DNA of 64,000 nucleotides from Heterocephalus glaber (Eukaryota > Chordata > Mammalia > Rodentia > Bathyergidae), in contig NW_004624776.1 of the NCBI RefSeq assembly GCF_000247695.1, forward strand, positions 16,407,360 to 16,471,359, written 5' to 3'. Below are positions 1 through 8,600 of the stretch, piece after piece. Positions within the stretch are counted from its first letter, which is position 1; every line of letters starts with the position of its first letter. The notes below the pieces were generated by a model. That model was not told the DNA's origin and made no database searches. It saw nothing but the letters and a program-made list of their open reading frames with translations. A program made the translations under genes and the position numbers.

Positions 1-487
1 CTGGAGACTGGATAAAGAAAATGTGTTTGTTTTTTCTTTAATAAAATGGAGTACTACTCAGCCATAAAGAACAAGAAAGTAGAGACATTTATAGCTCAGT
101 GGATGCACATTGAGGCCATACCCTTCAGTGAAATAAATAGGACACACATGTGTAAATACTGAATAGTTTCTCTGGTGTGAAAAACTAAAAATGTAAATAA
201 GGATCAAAATGTATAATTGATGTTGTGAAATAGGAAGAAAAGGTCTAAAGGGGTAAGGGAAGTGGGAGGGGGAAGGGAAAGGAAAGAAGGGAAAAGAAAA
301 AATGAGAAAAGGAAAAACATGGAAACAAATTATTTGTAAATAGGGAAGGGTGGAGGGGGTGAAGGGAGGACAGGGGAAGGGGAAAAAATAAGAATCAAGA
401 TGCATCGTGTAAAGGTACAAGATCCCAGTGGTGAATGTAACTGTATTGTATACCTAAAATGGACCAATAAACTTAATGGGGAAAAAA
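1..487 (+). mobile_element. L1 3' end (ORF2 tail and 3'UTR)
   Basis: Begins within the L1 ORF2 terminal motif (GGAGTACTACTCAGCCATAA) and runs through a long G/A-rich 3'UTR tract (about 235-390) to AATAAACTTAATGGGGAAAA. The same 3' end recurs at 24371-24780 and, antisense, at 5940-6750, 27851-28563 and 28667-29052. The left end lies outside the window. Confidence 0.85.
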
Positions 488-640
488 ACCAATTAATGAA
501 AGGACTGAAATTTAAGACCCTGATAATACCACATGTTGCAGAGGATTCAGAGCACTGGAAGTTTTATATATTTTGGGTGGGAATGTAAAAGAATAAAATC
601 TCTTGGAAAAAGTTTGGTAAATTCTTAAGTCAAATATGAG

Positions 641-704
641 GCTGGGATGTAACTCAGTGATAAAGAGTGTTTGCCTAGAGTATGTGAGGTCCTGGGTTCA
701 ATCA

Positions 705-741
<37 letters not shown>
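641..741 (+). repeat. ID SINE with (CA)n tail
   Basis: A classical tRNA-derived ID core (GGATGTAACTCAGTGATAAA ... GGTCCTGGGTTCAATC) whose 3' tail has become a (CA)n microsatellite at about 707-741. Confidence 0.8.
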
Positions 742-742
<1 letters not shown>

Positions 743-879
743 CACATATACACTTACCAAGTAACCCAGAAATTGTAGTCCAAAGTTGTTACCAGGAAAA
801 TAATGAAAGCATTTATTCATATAGAGGCTAACAGCTTCATTCATAAAAAGAAACTGAAAGCAATTCATATTATGGTCCT

Positions 880-1665
880 AAAGCCCAATATCTCAAGAAT
901 CTGACCAAATTTGGAGATAAGATCTTTAAAGGCAGTAATTAAATGGGTAGTTAGGACAGGGTTAGGGTTAGGATAGGCCCTAACCCAATATGGCTGGTAT
1001 CTTTTTAAGAGGAAATATGGAAACAAATGGACAGTAGACCGGTTATGGTGAAATTTTTAGAGCTTTCAATGATACAGCTCATGCCATATGTTCGCTACCA
1101 CTGCACTAGACATATACATGTACAGAGGAACAACCATGTGAAGACAAGAGTGGTCTGTAACAGTTTTTCTATTACCCTCAGAGAAAACCAGTCCTGTCCA
1201 CCCCTCCATCTTGTATTTCTAGAACTCTAGAATGGTGAGAATATAAATTTTTGTTTTAAAACCACCCAGGTTGTAGTGTGTTGGTATGACACCCTGTTAA
1301 GGTTTAGATCTTGGGTGTCCCCCAAAAGTCTTAGGTATCTGGGAAGTGACTGGGTTATGGATGCACTGTATCCATCACTGATGACTTCACAGCTGACTCG
1401 GTATTAGGAGGGGGGCCTGGGTACTGGGGCTGGGCCCAGAATAGGTCTCTCTCCCTGGCTCCTCCCTTATTTCCTGGCCACCATAACGTGAGCAGCTTTC
1501 CTTTGCCAGACTCTTCCACTATACCATTTCTGCCTTGAAGCCAGCTGGAATGTGACCATGAGTCAAAATAAACCTCTCTTGTATGTTGTGGGTGTCAGGT
1601 ATTTTGTTCCAGCAGTGACAAACGTGACTGCGACACAGCCTTAGCAAGCTAATAGATGTGGTAAT
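880..1665 (+). mobile_element. Old MLT1-type LTR, split by a younger LTR
   Basis: Degenerate MaLR/MLT1-like LTR. Recognisable landmarks include GGCAGTAATTAAATGGGTAG, CCCTAACCCAATATGGCTGG, CATGTGAAGAC and the 3' end AACCACCCAGGTTGTAGTG continuing, after the insertion at 1295-1635, as CAGCCTTAGCAAGCTAATA. It accounts for the telomere-like bases at 959-986. Confidence 0.65.
1295..1635 (+). mobile_element. Solo MaLR-type LTR inside the older LTR
   Basis: Starts TGTTAAGGTTTAGATC, contains TTCCTGGCCACCATAACGTG, GCCTTGAAGCCAGCTGGAAT and AATAAACCTCTCTTGTATG, and ends GACTGCGACA. Flanks CACCC (1290-1294) and CAGCC (1636-1640) are a one-mismatch 5-bp target duplication, the size expected for ERVL/MaLR elements. 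Confidence 0.75.
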
Positions 1666-2089
1666 GTTACTGGGCAGTATTGAGTTCTGGGTTGAGGTTT
1701 GCGGTCATAAATTTAAACAGCAATAACCCTAATTATGTGTTTCTCTGGCATTATTCAGCAATGAGGTTGGTTTCAAACAAAGGAAAAGCAAATGGTAGAG
1801 CTCACTCGGGATTTCCAAACGAATACACTGAAGAGTAAGCCACAGTCACTGAAGGTAACTGTTTTATCCTCACTAAATCATAATGAACCCTCCATCTGTG
1901 CTCCGTCAGAAAATTAGGAGTCATCTGATTGCTCACCAACTTGTTAATTCTACCTCTTAATCCCTTTCGACTCTAACCACACATTCAGTACCTGGCTGGA
2001 CTACTGCAATAGCCACCTAGTCTATTTCCAGTCTTTCCCTCCACCAAGCCATATTCCATAATACTTTTCATTATATCACTAAACATTTT

Positions 2090-2170
2090 TTTTTTTTGGT
2101 ACGGGGATCGAACTTGTGTCCTTGCACTTGTGCAGCAGGCGGCGAAACCACTGAGCTAAATCCCCGGAAT
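2090..2170 (-). repeat. tRNA-derived SINE, subtype B
   Basis: Minus copy with T-run, GTGCAGCAGG and GCGAAACCACTGAGCTAAAT. Flanked by the 14-bp target duplication TCACTAAACATTTT (2076-2089 and 2171-2184). Confidence 0.9.
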
Positions 2171-2574
2171 TCACTAAACATTTTCGATAGCTCCTCACCA
2201 ATTACATAATGGAAGCCAAATATCTGTGTTATGCAAGATTTTTCATGTTTTATCCCTACTTCTTCTGCCTCTTCTAGCATTTCTTCCCCACCCACAAGAA
2301 TCCTACACTGCAGCAATACTCAAATACTGACAATTCCCTCAACAATCACAAGGCTGTTCTCTACCTAATTCCGCCACCTACTTGCACCCCAGGCAAACTA
2401 GGAATTTGCTACAGCACTGCCTCTTCTGAAACTTTCCTACAGCTTTCCTCCCTGCTCAGCCAAGATTGAGAAATGGCCCTTTCCTGATTCAACAACTGGA
2501 TGACATGGAGTCTCAAAAGCTATATGACAGATATCAACCAGGAACTGTTGATAATGCACAGGCTGGCATAAACA

Positions 2575-2900
2575 CATACACTCCTTGATTTACCATGGGA
2601 TCATGTCCCAGTAAACCCATCATAGAGTACAAATACAATGCAAAACACATCTAAATCACCTACCCTACCAGCCATAGCACTTGGTATATTAGTGTTGGTT
2701 TCCCTTGCTGATCTGATGGCTGAAAAGTTGCAGCTTACTGCCACTGCCCAGCATCATGAAAGGATTGTACCATGTATCACTAGCCCAGGAAAAGCTCAAA
2801 ATTCAAAACTGGAAGTAGTTTCTACTGTGCATAGACTCCACACCATCACAAAACTTAAAAAACTGTTAAACCATCCTAAGCCTGAGATTGTATTGTATTA
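2575..2900 (+). repeat. Degenerate DNA-transposon-like repeat
   Basis: Sequence around GATTTACCATGGGATCATGT, CCCAGTAAACCCATCATAGA and, later, CACACCATCACAAAACTT resembles an old mammalian MER-type DNA-transposon consensus as I remember it. The 107-aa open frame at 2638-2961 lies in it and shows no recognisable domain. Family name not assigned. Confidence 0.35.
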
Positions 2901-3220
2901 CATGTGTGATTATGAAGATTTCAGTGGCAATGAGCCTTTGCATGTTAGTAAAAAAGATTAGTAACTCTGTGATGGCTATGATGAGTTTTTCAAGGAGAAA
3001 AGTCAAATGTTCAACAGCACTGCCTTGGCTAAAAAGTGAGTACAGCTACAATTGTTTACTTTTACTACCTAGTGTCTTATATTAGTTTTTACATAAATCT
3101 AGTCCTGAATTCTACCTTTGCTGTTTAATAGCAGTGTGGACTTGGAGCTTCTGTTTCACATCTGTATACTGAGGATATGTATTTCAGAAGATTGTTTTTA
3201 AAATTATAAAATGCCTACTC

Positions 3221-3338
3221 GACAGGACGTGGTGGTGCATGCTTATAAGCCCAGCACTAAGGTGGCAGAGGCAGGATTACTGTATGAGGCCAGCCTGTAC
3301 TACATGACATGACCCTGTCTCAAAAAACAAACAAAAAA
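3221..3338 (+). repeat. B1 SINE
   Basis: 7SL-derived B1 core (ACGTGGTGGTGCATGCTTAT ... GAGGCCAGCCTGTACTAC ... CCCTGTCTCAAAAAAC). Possible short target duplication GCCTACT on both sides. Confidence 0.85.
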
Positions 3339-4031
3339 GCCTACTGAGTTGTCTCCCATCTCTACAAGACCAAGGTTTTATTTTGCTTTCCAAGTATCTT
3401 CTGAAATTCAAGTTAACCATAATCATTTCTCAAACTTCAAAGTCAAAGGTTTCTGACCTATATATAGGTAAGAATAACTTAAGTACCAGCTGTGGTAAAC
3501 TGCTTGAGCTACCACTATCTCCTGGCATGAAAATGTAAGTTCAGGATATCAGACTGCCCCTACGCACAAGAGATACTTCTATGAGCGGTGAAAAGCATTC
3601 AAGTATTTATATAGCAAGAATACGAAATGTTAATAGTTCAGTTTGGTTAAACATTCAACTATGAAATCCCTAAAGAACTGTTAAGTGCAATGAGAAAAAC
3701 AATCAGTGTCTCCACAGCCTATACACACTAATGGCAGTTATTAAGCTGGGAATTAGCTAATTAGCAAAATATGGTATTTCTGGTTAGTTCAGTGCTGGAC
3801 AATAAGATGGGCACTCACACATCAGTCTTGGAGTTTGTTCTTTCTTGACAGCCACTTGGCATCAGGATATTTAAATGTTAAGAGTTTTTGGCTCTAAATT
3901 CCATTTATCTATGTTCTCATTACCTGTTCAAAATCTATGTATATGAGACCAAAAAAATACAGTATGAAGATCATCTCAAGAATGGGTAATGGGATTTTTT
4001 TCTATGTGCTTTGCAAATGTCCTATTAAATG

Positions 4032-4144
4032 ATCCCAGCAAGGTGCATGGTTGTAGTGCCAGCACTTGGGAGGCTGAGCCAGGAGGATTGCCATAGATTC
4101 GAGGCCAGCCTGAAATATGGTGAGACCCTGTCCCCAAAACAATT
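4032..4144 (+). repeat. B1 SINE with target duplication
   Basis: B1 body (CAGCACTTGGGAGGCTGAG ... GAGGCCAGCCTGAAATATGG) flanked by the perfect 12-bp duplication TCCTATTAAATG (4020-4031 and 4145-4156). Confidence 0.9.
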
Positions 4145-4304
4145 TCCTATTAAATGTATAGCAGTTAAAAAGATTTCTGCTTTGCACAAGTTCCGTACTT
4201 CCTCATATATACAATAGTGCCAACTATATAGGGTGCTGTGATTGGTAACACTAAGTGCCTGGCTATCTTTATTATATCTGGAAAAAGGTTATTTTATTTA
4301 TTGT

Positions 4305-4420
4305 TTGGTCTTTGAGACAAGGTCTTGCTATGTAGCCCAGACTGGTCTTGAACTCACCATACTCCCCCTGCCTCAGCCTTCAATGCTGGGACTTCAGGTG
4401 TGGGCCACCACTACTGGCAA
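4305..4420 (-). repeat. B1 SINE
   Basis: Antisense B1: GAGACAAGGTCTTGCTATG, CTGCCTCAGCC, GGGACTTCAGGTGTGGGCCA. Confidence 0.85.
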
Positions 4421-4424
4421 AAAG

Positions 4425-4483
4425 CACTCAACTGGTGAATATTACACTCAACTGGTGAAATGCACTCAACTGGTGAATATTAC
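4425..4483. repeat. Short tandem array, about 20-bp unit x3
   Basis: Three units beginning CACTCAACTGGTGAA (4425, 4445, 4463). Units 1 and 3 continue TATTACA; unit 2 is 2 bp shorter. Confidence 0.9.
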
Positions 4484-4723
4484 AGTATGTTAAATTACAA
4501 AATAAATATCTTTTATGTTAACAATTCTAATAAATACTTTTTATTTCACTCAAATGTCCACTTTAGTGACATCCTAGAAGGAAATTCTATTTTTAATAGT
4601 ACGTCGAACTTGAAAAGTTTGTATTTCTATTTAAATTCTGGCAATTATTTTTGTAAAATACTAATGAAAGCTCCCATCAACGACTTCATACTTAAGCAGA
4701 GAACTGAAATCACAATAGACAGT

Positions 4724-4729
4724 TTTATT
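4724..4729 (-). terminator. MRPL57: MRPL57 poly(A) signal
   Basis: TTTATT on the plus strand reads AATAAA on the minus strand, about 275 nt downstream of the MRPL57 stop codon. It is the first canonical hexamer in the 3' flank. Cleavage would fall near 4700-4712. Confidence 0.7.
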
Positions 4730-5003
4730 GCAGCTTTCATCCCAGATATTTTTATATCATTTATGACACAGGAAATCCCTAATGTCTTCCTATCAAGCTC
4801 CAAAAATAAGAAACCTAACAGGCCGCTGCTCCTACTCTCCACGGCCCCAGGTATTCTACAGACAGGCCCTCGCATTCAGGTTGGCTTGTTTCAGTAAGAC
4901 ACTGGTCTCAAGAGTCACAATTGTACAGAGATTGGTTTCAGTTCCAAGGTCAGGTAGGCAGCGCAGTCCCGTCATCCACACAGTCGAAGGGCAAGGCTCG
5001 GGG

Positions 5004-5312
5004 TCAGGCCCACTTCCTGGTGACATTGAGATGGTCGAGCTGGTCGGCAACGAACCTGTGCGGGGGGAACTTGGCCGCGTGTGCTGCCTTAAGGGCCTCG
5101 AAGGCCCGAGCCCGGCGCTCGGCGGCGTGGCCGCGTTCCTGCTCGGCGGTCATGTAGGGCATGCTCAGCCAGTAGTGGTTCTCCGCCTCCACCTCCAGGC
5201 GGCGGATCATGTTCTGCTTTGCCTGCTCAGACACGAACCGCGGCAGCCGGTGCTTCCCGATCGTCTGCCGGCCCGGGATGCGAGCGCGGCGGAGAACAGC
5301 GGTGAGGAACAT
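5004..5312 (-). CDS. MRPL57: Mitochondrial ribosomal protein L57 (mL63)
   Basis: A 102-residue protein of the mitochondrial 39S large ribosomal subunit. The family (MRP63/mL63) is a small basic protein that works in mitochondrial translation. The ORF matches the family over its full length: an arginine-rich N-terminus ([16 protein letters not shown]) suitable as a mitochondrial presequence, the conserved block [20 protein letters not shown], then [17 protein letters not shown] and the C-terminal [20 protein letters not shown]. Length equals the usual 102 aa and the coding part is a single exon. The ATG at 5312 is chosen by family length; the open frame runs upstream to 5477, but that stretch looks like a 5'UTR intron. 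The gene is head-to-head with SKA3. An AATAAA on the minus strand lies at 4724-4729. Identification is from remembered family sequence and is very secure. Confidence 0.97.
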   Translation of the reverse strand: MFLTAVLRRARIPGRQTIGKHRLPRFVSEQAKQNMIRRLEVEAENHYWLSMPYMTAEQERGHAAERRARAFEALKAAHAAKFPPHRFVADQLDHLNVTRKWA

Positions 5313-5317
5313 GGCGC

Positions 5318-5477
5318 CTGCGGAGAAGGGCGCACAGCACAGAGCCGCAGAGAGCTGGGGGCGCAGTCCCGACTCCCTCCACGCGCGCCGCCCGTGCCCA
5401 CGCCCAGACCGGCCACGGGAGGTGAGGAACCCGCTAACGCCCTTCAGAGTACGGACCCAAGGAACCTCACAACTCAC
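5318..5477 (-). other. MRPL57: Probable 5'UTR intron of MRPL57
   Basis: On the minus strand a strong donor (CTG|GTGAGTT, GT at 5477-5476) and a strong acceptor (CCCTTCTCCGCAG|GCGCC, AG at 5319-5318) enclose 160 nt, ending 5 nt before the MRPL57 ATG. This is splice-signal evidence only. It would place the first, noncoding exon at about 5478-5570. Confidence 0.7.
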
Positions 5478-5688
5478 CAGCCCCGCGCCGCAAAATCCGA
5501 GTCCCTCCAGTCAGCAGAAGCGCAGGCTTCGCGGAGCCTCCTGGTGACTTCGCGCGAGACTTCAGCTATAGCGAGAGAAGACTATTGCGCCTGCGCAGAC
5601 CCACCGCGCTTCCGGCGCCTGCCAATTCAAACCAGTGGCGGGGTGGTGGGAAGTTGGAGTGTTGCTGCTGTTTCCGTCGCCTTCATCC
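5478..5688. promoter_or_regulatory. Bidirectional MRPL57/SKA3 promoter
   Basis: A GC- and CpG-rich segment between two divergent genes. Visible motifs: an NRF1-like palindrome TGCGCCTGCGCA (5586-5597, one mismatch to YGCGCAYGCGCR), an ETS site CTTCCGG (5609-5615), CCAAT (5622-5626), and TTCAAA (5626-5631), which reads TTTGAA, a canonical CHR element, on the other strand. NRF1/ETS fits a mitochondrial ribosomal gene and CCAAT/CHR fits a G2/M gene. No TATA box is visible. The CpG-rich zone extends over roughly 5040-5800. Confidence 0.75.
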
Positions 5689-8600
5689 ATGGACCTGATC
5701 CAGGCGTTCTGCGGGAAGCTGCGGTTCCTGGCCAGCACGCTAGACTGCGAGACGGCCCGGTTGCAGCAAGTGCTGGACGGAGAGGACAGCGGTGAGTGGG
5801 GCCCAGCACGCGTGATTTGTAATTCTTTTTTGGGGGGGCGGAATTCTTGTCTGGAAATTCAGGGGTCTCCAGAAGTGCTGCCTTTCCTGTTGCATACATT
5901 CTTTCTTTTCTTTTCTTTTCTTTTTTTTTAAAGCAAAACGTTTATTGGTACATTTTAGATATATATATATATATATGGATAACATTCATCATAGGGAATT
6001 AGAACCTGTACATGATATATATTGCTTCTTTTTTTCCATTCTCCCCCTTCGACCCCCTTCCCTTCATTTTTTTATTAATAAATTTTATTGTATCCCACTC
6101 CCCCCAAGCCCTCTCCCCTCCCTATGTACAAAAGCTTTGTTTCCATTTTTCCTTCTATTTTCACTTTTTTTCTTGTCCCTTCCTTTCTCCCTCCCTCCTC
6201 CCTTGTTCCCCTTCCCATTTGAACACTTCCCATTTCCCAGCATCCATTATACATCCCAGTCCTTATTTCCACATTCAGTTTCTCACAGCAGAGAAACAAT
6301 CCATTGTTTAGACATGTGTTTCCAATTTATTTCATTTAAAAGTATGGTCTCAAGGTGCATCCATTTAGCTATGAATGTCTCAAGCCCATCCTCTATAGCA
6401 GAGTCGTACTCCATTTTATAAAAACTCCATATCTTCTTTATCCACTTGGTTTTCCCTCCTTATTTACAAAGGTTTATTTCCATTTTTTCCTTCTGTTCTG
6501 TTTTTTCCCTTGTCTCTTCCTTTCCCCTGCCCCCTCCCTTGTTTTCCTTCTCATTTGAACATTTTCTCCCTATTTCCCAATATCCATTATACATTTTAGT
6601 CCTTATTTCCACTTTTGGTTTCTCACAACAGAGAAACAATGTGGTATTTAAACATATGTGTCCGATTTATTTCACTTAAGAGTATGGTCTAAAGGTGCAT
6701 CCATTTAGCTATTTTATAAGCTCATACTTCTTTATGGCAGAGCAGTACTTCATTGTATAAAAAAAACCACAAGTAGCCAGGGATTTAGCTCAGTGGTTCC
6801 AGCACCTGCCACGCAAGCGCAAGGTCCCAAGTTCGGTCCCTGGTACAAAAAAAAAAAAAAAGTTTTTGGATCAGGGATTTAGCTCAGTGGTTTCGCTGCC
6901 TGCTGTGCAAGCGCAAGGACCTGAGTTCGATCTCCAGTACCAAAAAAAAAAAAATTTAAAAACAAACAGAAACACATGTTCTTTATTCAGTCATCACTTG
7001 ATGGGCATTTGGTCTGTTTCGGAGATTTAGCTATTACAAACTGTGCCACTATAAACATGGGTGTGCATATATCGCTGTGGTATAACGTTTTCGATTCTTT
7101 TGGGAAGATACCAAGAAGAGGGATAGCTGGGTCGAATAGAAACTATAGTTTTAGCTCTTTGAGGAATTTCCACACTGATTTCCACAGTAGCTGCAAGAGT
7201 CTACACCCCCACCAGCAGTGAAGAAGTATTCCTTTTTCCTCACAGCCACAACAGCATTTGTTATTGGTTTACTTCTTGATAGCAGCCATTCTTTCTGGAG
7301 TGAGATGGAATCTCAGAGTTGTTTTACTTTGCATCTCTCCAAGACCAGTGATGTTGAACATTTCTTCATATATTTATTTGCCATTTCTACTTCTTCATCT
7401 GATAAGTGTCTGTTCATTTCAGATGCCCATTTTTGGATTGGGTCTTTAAATTTGGGGGGGGTCTGATTTTTCTGAGTTCTTCATATGTTCTAGATAGTAG
7501 TTCTTTGGCAAATATTTTTTTCCCACACCATAGGTTGTCTCTTTATTCTGTTAGCTTTTGCTGTGCAAAAGCTTTTTTTTTTGGTACCAGGGATCTAACT
7601 CATGACTTTGTGCTTGCGAGGCAGGCGGCTGCACTGCTGAGCTAAATCCCCGACCTCCTTGCTATTTTTAAGAGAGCTCTCTTTTCATGACCACTAACTG
7701 CAATCTTGTCTTCTATATCTGATATTCTGTCCTCACATTGGCTCTACTGGGTAAATAGATTCCACTTCATTCCTATGCTGGATGCTCAGGGTTTCCATTT
7801 TTTTCCTTTACTGGGCATTCATGGTTTCTATCATGTTCCTGAGTGCCTCTATTTTTTTTTTTTTAAATCTGTATCTGCTGTAGAGTCACTAAGCATGTCT
7901 TACATTCTGGTCACCATTTCTGCAGTTATCTGAGAAATTATTTCTGCTTTGATTTTTTTCTAGAACCTCGTTCATCTGTTTTGTTACTTTTGCTGTTACC
8001 ACTTCAGAGAGTCCAGGCGGTGGCTTTCAGATGGTTCCACTTCATTGCCCCCTAGGTTCGCCTTTGGTGAGCTGAAAGTCTGGGGATGGGGGGAGAAGTT
8101 GCATCTTGTTTAAGTGTCTTCTCATTTTTTTAAGTTTAATTCCTGAGACGATGCTTGTAAATTGTTTATGGCAAGTAGCTTTATTGCCAGTGCTCAGAAC
8201 CCTCTATTGCCAGTATTCAGAATCCTCTGAGACTACTTCTCAGAAGTGTCTTCCAGGTGTAGCTGGCTTTTAGGTTTCCAGTCTGTTGCACGATTCTACC
8301 TCTTCAATTTATTGGGGATGAGAAGTTTCTGCCTACTTGGCCCAGCCACCAGTTCTTTGGCACTGGCCTATAGTTTTTTGGGGTTTTTTAAAGACGCTTA
8401 GGCCATCTCGGTCTTGGTATACCAGGAGGAACAACTGAGTAGCCCAGTTATGTTATTGTGGCTAAAGTAGTACAATCAACAACAACAACAGTATCAAATA
8501 CAGCCCAGAAAATGACAAACTGTGGTAACTATTAATTTGCTCCCTTTAACTATATGAACCAGATTTGTGGTTATATAACAAAATCTAGACCAAATATGAA

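Larger units (their letters stand above)
5915..7672 (-). mobile_element. Antisense L1 3' portion in SKA3 intron 1
   Basis: Starts in a T-rich tract with TTTATTGGTACATTTTAG, runs through C/T-rich 3'UTR blocks (two similar copies, about 6090-6300 and 6440-6640) and then antisense ORF2 sequence (GATGCCCATTTTTGGATTGG, TTGCTGTGCAAAAGC). Interrupted by three tRNA-SINEs. The ORFs in it are fragments; no intact ORF2 is present. Confidence 0.8.

Noticed and set aside
959..986. Telomere-like inverted repeat (GGGTTAGGGTTAGG ... CCCTAACCC)
   Set aside because: It aligns with the CCCTAACCCAATATGGC region of an MLT1-type LTR, so the resemblance to a telomeric repeat is by descent from that LTR plus drift.
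2638..2961. 107-codon plus open frame
   Set aside because: It lies in a degenerate interspersed repeat and shows no domain or conservation that I can recognise.
5004..5477. 157-residue version of MRPL57
   Set aside because: The extra 55 residues lie largely in a strong GT-AG intron and are absent from the family, whose usual length is 102.
4782..5795. 337-codon plus-strand open frame
   Set aside because: It is antisense to MRPL57 and runs through the CpG-rich promoter; GC content explains the lack of stops and no family resemblance is seen.
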